In this document: piece by piece, positions 1-9,650 of the stretch
Numbering within the stretch: position 1 is the stretch's first letter
Layout: each line of letters starts with the position of its first letter
From: CAUZIZ01 sp963579905
Lineage (GTDB): Bacteria; Acidobacteriota; UBA6911; RPQK01; JAJDTT01
Assembly (NCBI GenBank): GCA_963579905.1
Contig: CAUZIZ010000025.1
Coordinates: forward strand, 1 to 44,343
Reading direction: 5' to 3'
DNA length: 44,343 bases
The notes under the pieces: generated by a model
What the model was told of the DNA's origin: nothing
What the model saw: only the letters and a program-made list of their open reading frames with translations
The model's database searches: none
Position numbers and translations under genes: made by a program

Positions 1-1750
1 CCGTCTTGGGGCAACGTCTTTGGGGTCGCCCGGTGAGCGACCCTCACGCCGGTAAATATGAGGAATAGACCTCATTGCGACAACGGGGAGGGGCAGGCGG
101 GAACTCCGCCTCTCTCTTACCCGCGTGCTCAATGCGGGTTTCGGCGCGGACATCACCAAGCAGGGTGACTTTGTAAGCCTGGACGGCTGCACTGCAGTCG
201 TAGGAACCGAAACCGGACCACACACCGTGGTCTCAATGCTGGATCCGGCCACGCATACGTACTGGACACCTGCCCCTGCGAAATCCCTCCTGACGACTTG
301 ATCGCCTGGTGGACTCTGAACGAGCCTGCTGGGTCGACCGCCCACGATGCTGTAGGCTCCCATGACGGGACCCATACAGAGAATCCGCTCCCGGTAGACG
401 GAATTATCCACGGAGCCCTCGAATTCGATGGCCACGGCCGCTTCGTCCAGGTGCCTGATGACCCAGAACTCAACTTCGGAGATTCGGGAAGTTTCACTCT
501 AGACGTGTGGATCCGTCCGAACGACCCGCAACAGGCGGTCTCGATCCTGGAGAAAAGAGATGCCGAAGGTCGGGGCTACGGCTTGAAACTCGTCGAGAAG
601 CGCCTGGCCTTCTTCCTTGGGGACGGCTCCAACTCATCCGCCAGCTATCTCTCCACTGAGACAATCCCCTTGGATGCGTGGTCGTTTGTCGCCGTCACCG
701 TAGACCGGTCAGAGGACAAGGGGATCGTTTACATAAACAGTGTCCCCGACGGGACCTTTACTCCCAGCGACACCGCGCCGGGCAGCACCGACAACACAGA
801 GCCGCTGCTGATCGCCGCGGGTCTGGAGAAGAATTTCTTTTTCGGCCTGATCGACGAGGTAGAGATCTTCGGCCGTACCCTGAAAGCTACGGAGATCGCG
901 TTTCTCTACACTGCTCTGAGCGGAGACAAGTGCGCGCCCTGTGTCGAGTTGGTAGATCTCCCGGTGGCCTGGTGGCCCCTGGACGAGATCGAGGGCTCGG
1001 TGGCGGCTGACATCGCCGGCGCCAATGATGGCGTCCACCTGAACGGTCCCACCGCCGCCCTCGGTAAGGTGGACGGCGCTCTGGACTTCGACGGCCAGAG
1101 CCAACAGGTTCAGGTAACACAGGCTGTCAGTAGCGGTGCACTGGACTTTGACGCCGACCAGAGCTTCACCATCGATGCCTGGATCAATCCCAGATCCTTC
1201 CTAGAGCGGACCATGCCCATCGTGGTAAAGCAGGACCCCCAGACTGGGATTGGGTATCGACTTTTCCTGAGAAGCGGCCGTCTGGCGTTTGTCATGAACG
1301 CCGGGGCCGCTTCAGCCCCGGCGTATTTCTCTTCCGACCCGCTCTGGACCGACTCTTCGCCGCCGGGATGGACCTGCATCGCCGTGACAGTCAAGCGGGC
1401 GATTGCCCAGCGAACGCCATCGGGACCGTTTACGTAGATGATCGCCAGCCTGAGACCTTTCCGCTCAGTACCGGCAGTCTGGTAAACTCGGGTGATCTCA
1501 GTATTGGGGGTAGTCCGGGAGAAGACTTCTTTCATGGCAGAATCGACGAGGTGGAGATCTTCGCCAGAAGCGTTGAGCAAGTTACGATTAGCCAAATCTA
1601 CGAGGCCGATGCGAGAGGTAAGTGCAAGCCCTCGGAGGGAGAGGATGCTGGGGCCCCGGAGCCTTGGCGACTCGCATTGTTGTCATTCTCCTCCTGGTCG
1701 GCTTGATCGCCCTGTGGTTGCGCCAGCGAAGGCAGGCTGGAGACTCCTGA
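1..1750 (+). pseudogene. Broken secreted protein with two LamG (concanavalin-like) domains and C-terminal membrane anchor
   Basis: The longest open stretch (about 298-1437) encodes two successive LamG-like jelly-roll domains, each opening with an AWW-L-E motif and ending in an IDEVEIF motif; such domains bind glycans at the cell surface. The reading frame is broken repeatedly. Near 265-285 the upstream coding frame (with ADITKQGDF) passes into the LamG frame. Near 1390-1410 the second LamG domain continues in another frame (GTVYVDDRQ to IDEVEIFARS). Near 1650-1662 a third shift leads to a hydrophobic helix (VVILLLVGLIALW) and a basic tail ending at the TGA at 1748-1750, as expected of a cell-surface anchor. 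Bases 1-168 also seem to need one or two shifts. The gene starts outside the window. It is either a decayed gene or badly sequenced contig-end DNA; the LamG assignment itself is clear. Confidence 0.7.
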
Positions 1751-1762
1751 TGTGACGTCGTA

Positions 1763-1945
1763 AGGGTCTGCGCAAAAATAACTTGGCATTTTGGCATCTC
1801 ATCTTCACACCATCTTCGGCCGCTCCTCAATCGCGAAATCCTCAACGTAGACCCGGCTACGCCTGCGGTTCCTCTCAATCGTTCGCGGCCAAATCTGGCG
1901 CAAATCTGAGCGCAAATTCTACCAAGTTATTCTTGCGCAGACCCT
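1763..1945 (+). mobile_element. MITE-like 183-bp element, copy 1
   Basis: Terminal inverted repeats of about 25 bp (AGGGTCTGCGCAAAAATAAC at the left, its near-perfect inverse at the right) bound a 183-bp segment with no open frame of its own. TA precedes the left end and AA follows the right end. A second copy at 41477-41659 has exactly the same length, is nearly identical in opposite orientation, and is flanked by TA on both sides. Non-coding body, terminal inverted repeats and TA target duplication are typical of MITEs mobilised by IS630/Tc1-mariner transposases. No such transposase is in the window. The element lies 12 bp after the LamG remnant stop. Confidence 0.75.
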
Positions 1946-1991
1946 AAGGGAACCAGGTCAAAGGTTCAATGCCGGTTTGTTCTGATACGTG

Positions 1992-2966
1992 CTACCACTG
2001 CACAATCTTGGGCACATAAGGTGCTTCAAGGTAGGCCACATCATCTGCAGATAGTTGGATCGCTACTGCCGCCAGCGCTTCCTCCAGATGGTGCATTTTG
2101 GTGGCGCCAATGATGGGACTGGTAATACCCGGCTTGTGTAGCATCCACGCAATCGCCACCTGCGCCGATGATATCCCCAGTTTCTCACCCAACTTGACAG
2201 CGCGCTCCAGTGTTTCCCAATCCGCATCGCTGTTGTACAGTCGGTGTGACTTGCGATCTTCCTCGGAGCGCCGGCTATTGTCGGCGTTGCGCGACCGGTT
2301 CCCTGCCAGGAATCCGCGGGCAATCGGACTCCAGGGGATGATGCCGATACCCTGGTCAATACAGTACGGAATCATCTCGCGTTCTCCTTCCCGGTAGGCC
2401 AGATTGTAGTGATTCTGCATGGCGACGAAACGTGTCCAGCCGTTGCGCTCGGCAACCGCGTTGGCCTGGGCAAACTGCCAGGCCCACATACTGGACGCAC
2501 CGATATAGCGAGCTTTACCTGCCTTCACTACGTCATGTAGCGCTTCCATTGTTTCCGCAATCGGTGTCTCGTCGTCCCAGCGATGAATCTGGTACAGGTC
2601 AACGTCATCGAGGCCAAGCCGCTTGAGTGAGCCATCGATACTCTCCATGATGTGTTTGCGCGACAACCCCACTTGATTGGGCTGATCGCCCATCGCACCG
2701 CGCACCTTGGTCGCCACCACATATTCATCGCGACGATTGAACAGGGTCTTGAGCAAGCGCCCGGTAATCTCCTCACTGACCCCAAGCGAATAGACATCGG
2801 CAGTATCGAAGAAGTTTATCCCGGATTCGACAGCGTGCTGAACCATCGGGCGCGCCTGATCTATTGGCAGCGACCATTTGAGGATGGCTGGGTCGCCATA
2901 TGACATCATGCCCAGACATAGGCGCGAGACCTTCAGCCCAGCCTGCCCCAAGTTGAAATAGTCCAT
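1992..2966 (-). CDS. Aldo/keto reductase
   Basis: A 324-aa NAD(P)H-dependent oxidoreductase of the AKR superfamily, cytosolic, with no signal peptide. The catalytic tetrad is visible: Asp and Tyr in FFDTADVY, Lys in VATKVRG, and His in DLYQIHRWDD. The C-terminal SPIIGATK motif is the usual cofactor phosphate-binding segment. I chose the ATG at 2966 (MDYFNLGQAG) rather than an upstream ATG at 3020, because the family begins with this strand and an AGAGGA ribosome-binding site lies about 9 bp before it. The length is normal. The aldehyde or sugar substrate cannot be read from sequence. The gene follows the DUF1501 gene on the same strand, 77 bp after its stop. Confidence 0.93.
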   Translation of the reverse strand: MDYFNLGQAGLKVSRLCLGMMSYGDPAILKWSLPIDQARPMVQHAVESGINFFDTADVYSLGVSEEITGRLLKTLFNRRDEYVVATKVRGAMGDQPNQVGLSRKHIMESIDGSLKRLGLDDVDLYQIHRWDDETPIAETMEALHDVVKAGKARYIGASSMWAWQFAQANAVAERNGWTRFVAMQNHYNLAYREGEREMIPYCIDQGIGIIPWSPIARGFLAGNRSRNADNSRRSEEDRKSHRLYNSDADWETLERAVKLGEKLGISSAQVAIAWMLHKPGITSPIIGATKMHHLEEALAAVAIQLSADDVAYLEAPYVPKIVQW

Positions 2967-3043
2967 CGTCAGGTCCTCTGCTCTCTGGGCCCTGATCGCT
3001 TCTCGAGAATTTTCATACAATCATTGATCTACTTTCCCTGTGG

Positions 3044-4387
3044 TTAGCTCAACTCTCCAATCGGCTGTCCTGTTCCGTCACCGATCGAATTCGCAATCTT
3101 GATGGGGCGTCCGATTGGGCTCATGTATTCCTTGTGCCAATCGATTCCGAAGGCCTTGTAAATGGTTGCGAACACATCACCCATCGTGACCTCGCGTTCC
3201 GCTACGTAGCCTCCGATTTCGTCGCTGGCCCCGACGATCTGACCGCCGCGAATGCCTCCACCTCCCAAGGCCAAAGACCAGCACTGGGGCCAATGATCTC
3301 GTCCACCCTTGGTGTTGAAGTGAGCCGTGCGGCCAAATTCACCCATTACTATGACGATGGTCGATTCCAGAAGTCCTCGTTGCTTCAGGTCTTCGAGCAA
3401 CACAGGAAGGCTCGCGTCCAGTCCGGGCGTCAGCTTCTTTGAGTGTCTCTCATCATTGTTGGCGTGAGTATCCCAACCGTTCAGCTCGTGACCTGCGGCT
3501 GTTATGAAGCGGCTTCCTGCCTCTACCAGCCGGCGTGCCAGGAGCAGACTCTGACCGAAGCTGGTCCGGCCATAGGCGTCCTTGGTCTTCTCCGATTCCT
3601 GGCTCAGGTCGAAGGCGTCTCTGACCTCAGGCGCCATGATCATCTTCAGCGCCTGCTCGGTGAAGCCGTCCATCTTGGCACGCTCCGCAGCTTCCATCCG
3701 CTGGCGATAGCGGTCGTCGACAATACTGAGAAACGATCTTCGGTCCTGCAGACGCTCGAACGTGAGACTCTTGGGGAGACTGAGATCTTCGACCTGGAAT
3801 TCTTTCTGGCTGGGATCGGCCCCCAATACCATCGGATCGTAGGTTGACCCTAAAAACGCCCCCTTCAGGTAGTCGCCGTACGAACCCTGCTTCCAGCCCG
3901 GGATGGCCATATGGGGCGGAACCTGACCGCGAGGTCCCATCTCTTTGGTGATGATGGCACCCAGACTGGGAAACTTCATCGCCGCCGTAGGACGGTGACC
4001 GGTCAAGGCGTAATAGGTTCCCTCACCGTGGTTGTTCTCCTCGGTCCGGACGGAACGGATCAGGGACAGCTTGTCCATTTGCCTGGCAGTGCGCGGTAGC
4101 AGCTCCGAGATCTGTATTCCGGGCACGTTGGTAGAGATAGCCTTGAAACTGCTGTTCGGCTTGGGATCCCAGGTGTCGACCTGACTCGGGCCTCCCTCCA
4201 ACCAAACCAGGATGCAGGACTGGGCCTTGGCGATCTTGTCGACATTGACCCCCGCCGCCCCCAGGACACTCTTTGCCTCGAGGTATTGACTCAAATTCAT
4301 GCCCAACAGACTCAGGCAGCCTGCTCGAAGAAAATGACGTCGCTTCAGGAGAGATTCAGTGAGTGGTAGACAACCTGCCATCTTCAT
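3044..4387 (-). CDS. DUF1501 family protein with Tat signal
   Basis: A 447-aa exported protein of the DUF1501 family, an alkaline-phosphatase-like (sulfatase-related) fold. The N-terminus carries a twin-arginine-like motif (KRRHFLRAG) and a hydrophobic stretch. Family hallmarks are GGPSQVDTWDPKP near the N-terminus, GEFGRTA, and GGRDHWPQCW near the C-terminus. I chose the ATG at 4387 because a GAGGT site lies 8 bp upstream; an ATG at 4402 is possible. DUF1501 genes usually pair with DUF1549/DUF1553 genes in Planctomycetota and relatives, but no partner is present here. Biochemical function is not established for the family. The gene is transcribed divergently from the Ldh-family gene across 200 bp. 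Confidence 0.9.
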   Translation of the reverse strand: MKMAGCLPLTESLLKRRHFLRAGCLSLLGMNLSQYLEAKSVLGAAGVNVDKIAKAQSCILVWLEGGPSQVDTWDPKPNSSFKAISTNVPGIQISELLPRTARQMDKLSLIRSVRTEENNHGEGTYYALTGHRPTAAMKFPSLGAIITKEMGPRGQVPPHMAIPGWKQGSYGDYLKGAFLGSTYDPMVLGADPSQKEFQVEDLSLPKSLTFERLQDRRSFLSIVDDRYRQRMEAAERAKMDGFTEQALKMIMAPEVRDAFDLSQESEKTKDAYGRTSFGQSLLLARRLVEAGSRFITAAGHELNGWDTHANNDERHSKKLTPGLDASLPVLLEDLKQRGLLESTIVIVMGEFGRTAHFNTKGGRDHWPQCWSLALGGGGIRGGQIVGASDEIGGYVAEREVTMGDVFATIYKAFGIDWHKEYMSPIGRPIKIANSIGDGTGQPIGELS

Positions 4388-4587
4388 ACTATTAGACCTC
4401 ATTTACAGCTCATCCATTTTACAGCTCTAGAAGGACGAGGTGTCAGAGCGAGCAGCTGGAACAAGCTGATGATAACGCAATCGTAACATGACTCCTACCC
4501 GCTGCCACAGATGCTTCGCGAACTCGACTCCGTCGCGCTCGCCACAAACGTTAGCGTACTTATGAAACGGTGTACTAAGCTAGCGGA

Positions 4588-5634
4588 ATGCTAATTCAAG
4601 CTGACAAGCTGCGTACGCTGGTAGCCGACATCCTGAAGTCCAAGGAGGTGCGCCCGGAGGAGGCGGAACTGGTGGCCAATCAGCTCGTGGAATCCAACCT
4701 CGTCGGATACGACTCGCACGGCGTCATTCGCGTGCCGCGTTACGTCAGAGCCATCGAAGGGGGCAAGATCAATATCAATGCGATCATCAAAGTGACCCGC
4801 GAATCCCCGTCCTCCCTGACGATCGATGGGGATTGGGGACTGGGCCCGGTGGTGGCGGGCGAAGCCTTGCGTCTGGCCATCGAAGGCGCGACCAGGCAGG
4901 GAGTGTGCTATGCCGGGGTACTCAACTGCAACGATGTCGGGCGTCTCGGCACATACACTACGAATGCCGCGAGGGAAGGCTTCGTCGCAATCATGATGGT
5001 CAATGACGGAGGTGCCCATCCGCACGTGCCACCTTGGGGCGGAATAAGCCCGCTGCTGAGCACGAATCCGATTGCCGCCTCGTTTCCACGGGAAGGCGGT
5101 GAGCCGCTGGGGATTGATCTCTCCACCAGCATCTGCTCGGGCGGCAAGATCCAGGTCGCCCTGAAACGGGGACAGATGCTGCCGGACGGCGTCATCATCG
5201 ATTCGGAGGGCAGGCCTACAAACGACCCCGAGGATTTCTTCGGCATTCGCCCCGGCGCCGTGCTGCCACTCGGATCGCCAGTTGCGGGGCACAAGGGCTT
5301 CGCCCTCAGCCTGATGGTCGATATCCTTGCCGGAGCATTGAGCGGAGCGGGATGCAGCGGCAGCGGAGGCAGAGATGCACAAGGCATCTTCCTGCTTCTG
5401 ATGGACGTGGATAGCGTGACCGATCGAGACAAGTTCAACACCCACGTCCGGGGGCTTGTCGATTCAATCAGATCGGTACCTGTCGCACAGGGGGTTGATG
5501 AAATTCGGATCCCGGGGGAGCGGCAACGCTCTATCAAGCAAGAGAGACTGGATCAGGGTATTGAGATCGAGGAAATAACTTGGTCGGAGCTCGCCCAGAT
5601 CGCCCGTGATCTGGGGGTCAGGGCGACAGCTTAG
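4588..5634 (+). CDS. Ldh family (malate/L-lactate/ureidoglycolate dehydrogenase type) oxidoreductase
   Basis: A 348-aa NAD(P)-dependent 2-hydroxyacid dehydrogenase of the type-2 malate/lactate dehydrogenase family, which is unrelated to Rossmann-fold MDH. Family landmarks are YDSHGVIRVPRY (residues about 41-52, with the conserved His), the central NDGGAHPHVPPWGG segment, NPIAASFP, and the C-terminal GHKGFALSLMVDILAGALSG. It is full length, lacks a signal peptide and is presumably cytosolic. Possible substrates are malate, L-lactate, ureidoglycolate, sulfolactate or 2,3-diketogulonate; the neighbours suggest sugar-acid metabolism, but this is inference. A dispersed 3'-end repeat begins 17 bp after the stop. 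Confidence 0.92.
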   Translation: MLIQADKLRTLVADILKSKEVRPEEAELVANQLVESNLVGYDSHGVIRVPRYVRAIEGGKININAIIKVTRESPSSLTIDGDWGLGPVVAGEALRLAIEGATRQGVCYAGVLNCNDVGRLGTYTTNAAREGFVAIMMVNDGGAHPHVPPWGGISPLLSTNPIAASFPREGGEPLGIDLSTSICSGGKIQVALKRGQMLPDGVIIDSEGRPTNDPEDFFGIRPGAVLPLGSPVAGHKGFALSLMVDILAGALSGAGCSGSGGRDAQGIFLLLMDVDSVTDRDKFNTHVRGLVDSIRSVPVAQGVDEIRIPGERQRSIKQERLDQGIEIEEITWSELAQIARDLGVRATA

Positions 5635-6157
5635 TACTCCCAGGAAGCACTGACCTGAAACTTCAAAGAATCGTCTGCACGTCTGAACGTCGCACGTCCC
5701 TTGTCTGTGAAAACCGTGGCACGGCCATCACGGGTAGGGATGCCCGTGCCACTACGGGATGTTGACGTTTCTTCCTGAATGATCCAGCGCAGCCGGAGGC
5801 CGCACTAACCTGAAACTTCAATAGGCTCCGGTGCGTCGACGTGGGTTCGGTCTCCAGGCCGAAGTATTCTTCTTTTTCGAGCCTTTGACTCGATACACGG
5901 CGGCCTGGAGACCGCCGCCTCGGCCGGGACTCCAAGTTTCTTTCTCGAATGGGGCCAGGGCTTCCTGGGGGCGGGACTAAGCGGAAACTTCAACCACGAG
6001 GAAGCGGAGGGAGCGGGGCCCGACAGGGACCATACTCCCAGGTGCTTCGTTGAAGCACAGGATCCCACTCCCTCACGGTCATGGCTCTGTCAGCGCTGCT
6101 AGAGATGATCATGGCAGAGGCAATCCAAGTTTCTTTCTTGAAACCTGGAGACGAAAG
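5635..6157. other. Noncoding interval with dispersed repeats and a REP-like hairpin
   Basis: There is no credible gene in this 523-bp gap. It holds a copy of the 3'-end repeat (5651-5697) and an imperfect hairpin with arms GTGGCACGG (5716-5724) and CCGTGCCAC (5744-5752). Two further short AACTTCAA-containing motifs (about 5812-5821 and 5982-5995) look like degenerate repeat ends. The hairpin and its flank resemble the element at 17213-17293. The flanking genes converge here, so it is a 3'-3' junction. Confidence 0.6.
5651..5697 (+). repeat. Dispersed 3'-end repeat, partial copy
   Basis: CCTGAAACTTCAAAGAATCG and the following CACGTCTGAACGTCGCACG match, in reverse complement, the right ends of the repeats at 9450-9650 and 19891-20120. 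It starts 17 bp downstream of the Ldh gene stop. Read in the sense direction of the preceding gene it has the same orientation as the other two copies. It contains a short internal direct repeat (GCACGTCTGAACGTCGCACG). Confidence 0.7.
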
Positions 6158-7150
6158 CTACTTAAGGGCCTCCACTGCCTCTGGCTTGGCACTCTTGAGC
6201 GAGCGAATCAGAGCCTCGACTCCGAGAATAGACTCAAGCCCCTCTTCCGCGGACGTGCTCACCGGGTGCCTACCGTCCAAGGCCTCCAGAAAATGGTCTC
6301 GCTGGTCCCGCATTACATCTAGCCGATCAGGGGTAAAGGTCTGCTCACTTGGCTTCCCAGACTCTCGATCGCCATGCTCGACGGTATTACGAACCAGATC
6401 CACGTGGAGGTAGCCCAGCTCTCCCTGGAAGGTGTACGAGCAGCGCCCTGGATGGGCCACGTAGTCGATGTGCAGTTCTGCAAGTCTGGCGGAGGGATAT
6501 TGGATTACGGCGCTGAGTAGATTGGGATTACTTTCCAGGGGAAATCCCGGCACCAGAACGCCATGGGCATAAACAGATTCAGGTCGCTCTCCCAATATCC
6601 AGAATGAGGTATCGAAGCCATAGACATAGTCCAGAGCGGCCGAGCCAAAAAGGGTCTTCTGATGTCGCGACCGGGACAGACTCAAGGTCTCGTAGGAACC
6701 CACCTCGAAACGCGCGAAACAGACTCGGCCGATCACGCCATCGTCGATCAGTTTCTTGGCGTAAAGCATTTCGGGCATGAAGCGCTGGACGAATCCGACG
6801 TTGAGGAGCCGCCCGCTCTGGAGCTGAGCCGCGATCATGGAGCGTGCTCCCTTTCCGCTGTCGGAAATCGGTTTCTCGCAGAAAACATGCGCTCCCGCCT
6901 CCAGCGCAGCGCAGGCCAGAGTGGCGTGAGAAGTTGGGGGTGTCGCGATGACAACGATCTGGGGCGACTCGGCGACTGCTTCCTGGAAATCATTCCACTG
7001 GAGAACTTCGGGCGCAATCTCCGCCGCCTCGGCTAGTCCCTCAGGCCTAGCATCACAGACTTCTACCGATAGATCTTCCTTTTCCCGCAGCAGTCTGAGA
7101 TGTCGCAAACCTATCGAACCAGTCCCGACAACAAGGGCTCTTTTCCTCAT
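6158..7150 (-). CDS. Gfo/Idh/MocA family oxidoreductase (cytosolic)
   Basis: A 330-aa NAD(P)-dependent sugar or inositol-type dehydrogenase. The N-terminal Rossmann domain starts immediately with VVGTGSIGLRHLR. Then come VVIATPPTSH and the HVFCEKPIS motif, whose Lys is usually catalytic, followed by the alpha/beta C-terminal domain. Unlike the two other complete Gfo/Idh/MocA genes here it has no Tat signal, so it acts in the cytosol. It begins 24 bp after the stop of the GH42-like gene on the same strand, so the pair is probably co-transcribed: a glycosidase plus a dehydrogenase for a released or modified sugar. The exact substrate is unknown. Confidence 0.92.
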   Translation of the reverse strand: MRKRALVVGTGSIGLRHLRLLREKEDLSVEVCDARPEGLAEAAEIAPEVLQWNDFQEAVAESPQIVVIATPPTSHATLACAALEAGAHVFCEKPISDSGKGARSMIAAQLQSGRLLNVGFVQRFMPEMLYAKKLIDDGVIGRVCFARFEVGSYETLSLSRSRHQKTLFGSAALDYVYGFDTSFWILGERPESVYAHGVLVPGFPLESNPNLLSAVIQYPSARLAELHIDYVAHPGRCSYTFQGELGYLHVDLVRNTVEHGDRESGKPSEQTFTPDRLDVMRDQRDHFLEALDGRHPVSTSAEEGLESILGVEALIRSLKSAKPEAVEALK

Positions 7151-7174
7151 CCTTCTCGTATCCGTTCCGACCGG

Positions 7175-9334
7175 TTAACTGACAAGTAGGACTCTGACTC
7201 CACCAGGCGGGACCTGCACCCTGAACCGGTTCCCTTCTGTCCCCAAGACACGATCTTCAATCAGGTCTCGCACTCCAGAAAACTTCCACCGGGGGGCTAG
7301 CACAGTTTCGGCAGCTCGGGGCTCTAGGTTGAACACGAACATCAGCATGCCCTCTTGTCCTTGGGCCAACTGGACGATGATTCGATCGCCTTCCGTCGCG
7401 ACGGGTGGCTCGACACCCAAGGATCGAATCAGGGGAATCATCACCTGATCGCGAGCCGCGCTGTCGAAAGCCTCCCACAGAGGTACCGTGATCCAGGTAA
7501 AACGGCGATCGGGAGTCTGCATTCCCACCACCTCATCGCCATACCAGGCCACCGGCTGAGCCTGCCCTGAGAGTTGCAGACCGATGTAGTTGCACTCTTG
7601 GGTTATCGAGGCCTCACCCATCTGCAAACGCAAACGATTGGAGCCATCCTGGATATCCTTCGTATCCACCCGGCTGTGATCCAGTGTCTTCACGCCAAAC
7701 AACTCGGACAGACCCTCCGGCGGGTCGTAGCTGAAACGGCCGTTACCGCTGTTGGTCCCGAAGGGACCGTCCGCGACCAGACGGGGCCCCTGGACAGAGC
7801 TCACCGTCTTTCTTATCTTTTCGACGAGCTCTTGATCGAGCACGGCCATCTTGGGAAGGTACACCACCTTATAACGGCTCCAATCCATGCGGGGACTAAC
7901 GACGTCTACTGGGATATTGTGCTTCCACAGCGTCCCGTAGGTGCCCCTCAGAGTGTCGCGGTAGTCCACCCCCGCTTTCCCGAACTGATGCAACAGATCA
8001 CTCTTCTCGTGATAGACGATGGCCACCTCGGCCTTGGATACCTTGAGGGGAAGATGTGGCTTCAGCTTTTCGATCTGACGGGCCGCTTCTTCCGCCGCTG
8101 CCAAACGGGGTAGCCGTACTCCACCGAGGGAAACTAGATTCAGGCCGGGAGCCTCAAAGCTCATGTACTCTGGCCGATACTGCCAGAAAAGGGCGCCCGA
8201 GCCGCCTCGTGCCAACGCCATCCAGATGTTGATACTTATCTCCTGGGGCGTTGTCTGTTTCTTGTGGTGCATGCTCCCGGGATTCATCCCCGCATAGATC
8301 TCCTCATACCACCAGCGACCGCCGACGCCGATGCTCCGCGACCAGTCGGTGGCGAAACAGATGTCACTGAAGCGGTAGGGATCGTCACCGGTGAGAACAC
8401 CATTGCTGCGTGATGAGAAGCCCCAGGAGTCAAATTTCCTGGCGCTGAGCTCATCCCAGATTCGGGGAAAATTGGCCCCATGCCCTCTTATCTCGTGTCG
8501 ATCATCCAGGTTGCGGACTACCTCGACTTGCCACTGGACCTGGTCCCGAAGGTCGTGGTTTTGAAATTCGTGCCACAACATCATCTCGACGATGGCTGAG
8601 TACGAGCGAGCCGGCTCGACATCCTCCCAGTCCCGGTAGCGCCGATGCAGCTTCTGGTTCAACTGCTCCAGCGTGAAACGCTGCTTCAGCCACTTGCGAT
8701 AGGCCGAGATCGAGTGCTCGCAGTAGCAGCCTTTGGGAAAACCGTAGTGTAAGGCCGCTGGCGCCACGCCGTCCCAGACACTCCACATGAAGAGATTCGG
8801 CGCGTCTTTGTAGCGGGAAACTACGGTGCGTAGGAGGGCCTCCCCGTACTCACGCCACTTGGGATGATCGTAGCAATGCCACTGCCGGCCCTGGGGAGCA
8901 GCGTTCCCAGCTCTGGATACCGCGACCTGCCCCTCGCTCGAGACCACGCGCATATCGGGATGCCGACGCCTCATCCACTCGGGAGCCGCTCCGTGAGTAG
9001 CAAGGGTGATATCGAACCAGACCAGCAAATCATGTTTATGGGCCAGCTCAAAGAAGCGGTCGAAGTCCTCCAGCTCGTACTTGCCAGGCTGGGGCTCCAT
9101 CCAATTCCAGAAGGAAAAGGTGCGGACAATGCGCATGCCCGAACGTCGGATGTCTGCGAAGTCCTTGTCCCAGAACTCTTGGGGCGGCATCGGCGCCCGG
9201 TAGTACTCGACACCAAGAAGAAACTCCTTGGATAGGCCCGGGCGTTGTTGCGAAATAGTCGAACCCGCGCCCATCGGCCAGGTGCTTGCTGTGACTGCTG
9301 TACTGGAGAGTGCTAGAAACTTCCTTCGATTCAT
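7175..9334 (-). CDS. GH42-like beta-galactosidase family protein, Tat-exported, acid/base residue apparently absent
   Basis: A 719-aa exported protein with a Tat-type leader (MNRRKFLALSSTAVTAST). It resembles GH42 beta-galactosidases: a TIM barrel starting LGVEYYRAP (residue 40), the CYCEHSISAYRKWLKQRF segment typical of GH42 (203-220), and a later trimerisation-like and C-terminal beta domain. In classical GH42 the acid/base Glu lies in a W-x-x-D-N-E motif. Here the aligned segment is MWSVWDGVA (183-191), with Asp-Gly in place of Asn-Glu. The nucleophile region keeps Glu (WWYEEIYAGMNP, E344/E345). So it may be a catalytically modified subfamily, or use another residue. No ribosome-binding site is obvious before the ATG at 9334. 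It is followed 24 bp on by a Gfo/Idh/MocA gene. Confidence 0.85.
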   Translation of the reverse strand: MNRRKFLALSSTAVTASTWPMGAGSTISQQRPGLSKEFLLGVEYYRAPMPPQEFWDKDFADIRRSGMRIVRTFSFWNWMEPQPGKYELEDFDRFFELAHKHDLLVWFDITLATHGAAPEWMRRRHPDMRVVSSEGQVAVSRAGNAAPQGRQWHCYDHPKWREYGEALLRTVVSRYKDAPNLFMWSVWDGVAPAALHYGFPKGCYCEHSISAYRKWLKQRFTLEQLNQKLHRRYRDWEDVEPARSYSAIVEMMLWHEFQNHDLRDQVQWQVEVVRNLDDRHEIRGHGANFPRIWDELSARKFDSWGFSSRSNGVLTGDDPYRFSDICFATDWSRSIGVGGRWWYEEIYAGMNPGSMHHKKQTTPQEISINIWMALARGGSGALFWQYRPEYMSFEAPGLNLVSLGGVRLPRLAAAEEAARQIEKLKPHLPLKVSKAEVAIVYHEKSDLLHQFGKAGVDYRDTLRGTYGTLWKHNIPVDVVSPRMDWSRYKVVYLPKMAVLDQELVEKIRKTVSSVQGPRLVADGPFGTNSGNGRFSYDPPEGLSELFGVKTLDHSRVDTKDIQDGSNRLRLQMGEASITQECNYIGLQLSGQAQPVAWYGDEVVGMQTPDRRFTWITVPLWEAFDSAARDQVMIPLIRSLGVEPPVATEGDRIIVQLAQGQEGMLMFVFNLEPRAAETVLAPRWKFSGVRDLIEDRVLGTEGNRFRVQVPPGGVRVLLVS

Positions 9335-9647
9335 GGGCTAAGTATACAATTTCAGTGAGGTAATCTTCAGCTAGAGATTTTGTCGAAACAAACTCGCACT
9401 TCCACCCAAGTCTGTTCTTCAGCCTAGCCCGCCACCGGGAAGCGGTGGTCCATTCGAGAAAGAAACACTTGGTTAACAGAGATTTTGCTGTTTTCCGACT
9501 CTCTCCTCGAAACCTGGGCTCATTTTGCTAACGGCTCAAGTCGTTCGCGGCTCTGTCGGACTTGGCTTCGTAACGCTGGTAGTTCACCCATTGGCGGCAC
9601 CTTCGGAGGACGTGCGACGTTCAGACGTGCGACGAATTCTTGAAGTT
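9335..9647. other. Noncoding interval upstream of the GH42-like gene
   Basis: A 313-bp gap between the DinB-like gene stop and the GH42-like gene start, both on the minus strand. Its left part should hold the promoter of the GH42-like operon, but no convincing -35/-10 pair stands out. From 9450 it is filled by a dispersed repeat running to the DinB stop. Confidence 0.5.
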
Positions 9648-9650
9648 TCA
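9450..9650 (-). repeat. Dispersed 3'-end repeat, long copy 1
   Basis: About 200 bp matching 19891-20120. The central 9524-9600 stretch (GCTAACGGCTCAAGTCGTTC onwards) is almost identical in the two copies, and both start with CCATTCGAGAA and end with GACGAATTCTTGAA plus a TCA trinucleotide. That TCA, read on the minus strand, is the stop codon of the DinB-like gene at 9648-9650. The same coincidence occurs with the second long copy, so the repeat abuts the 3' end of a gene in fixed orientation. Confidence 0.75.
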
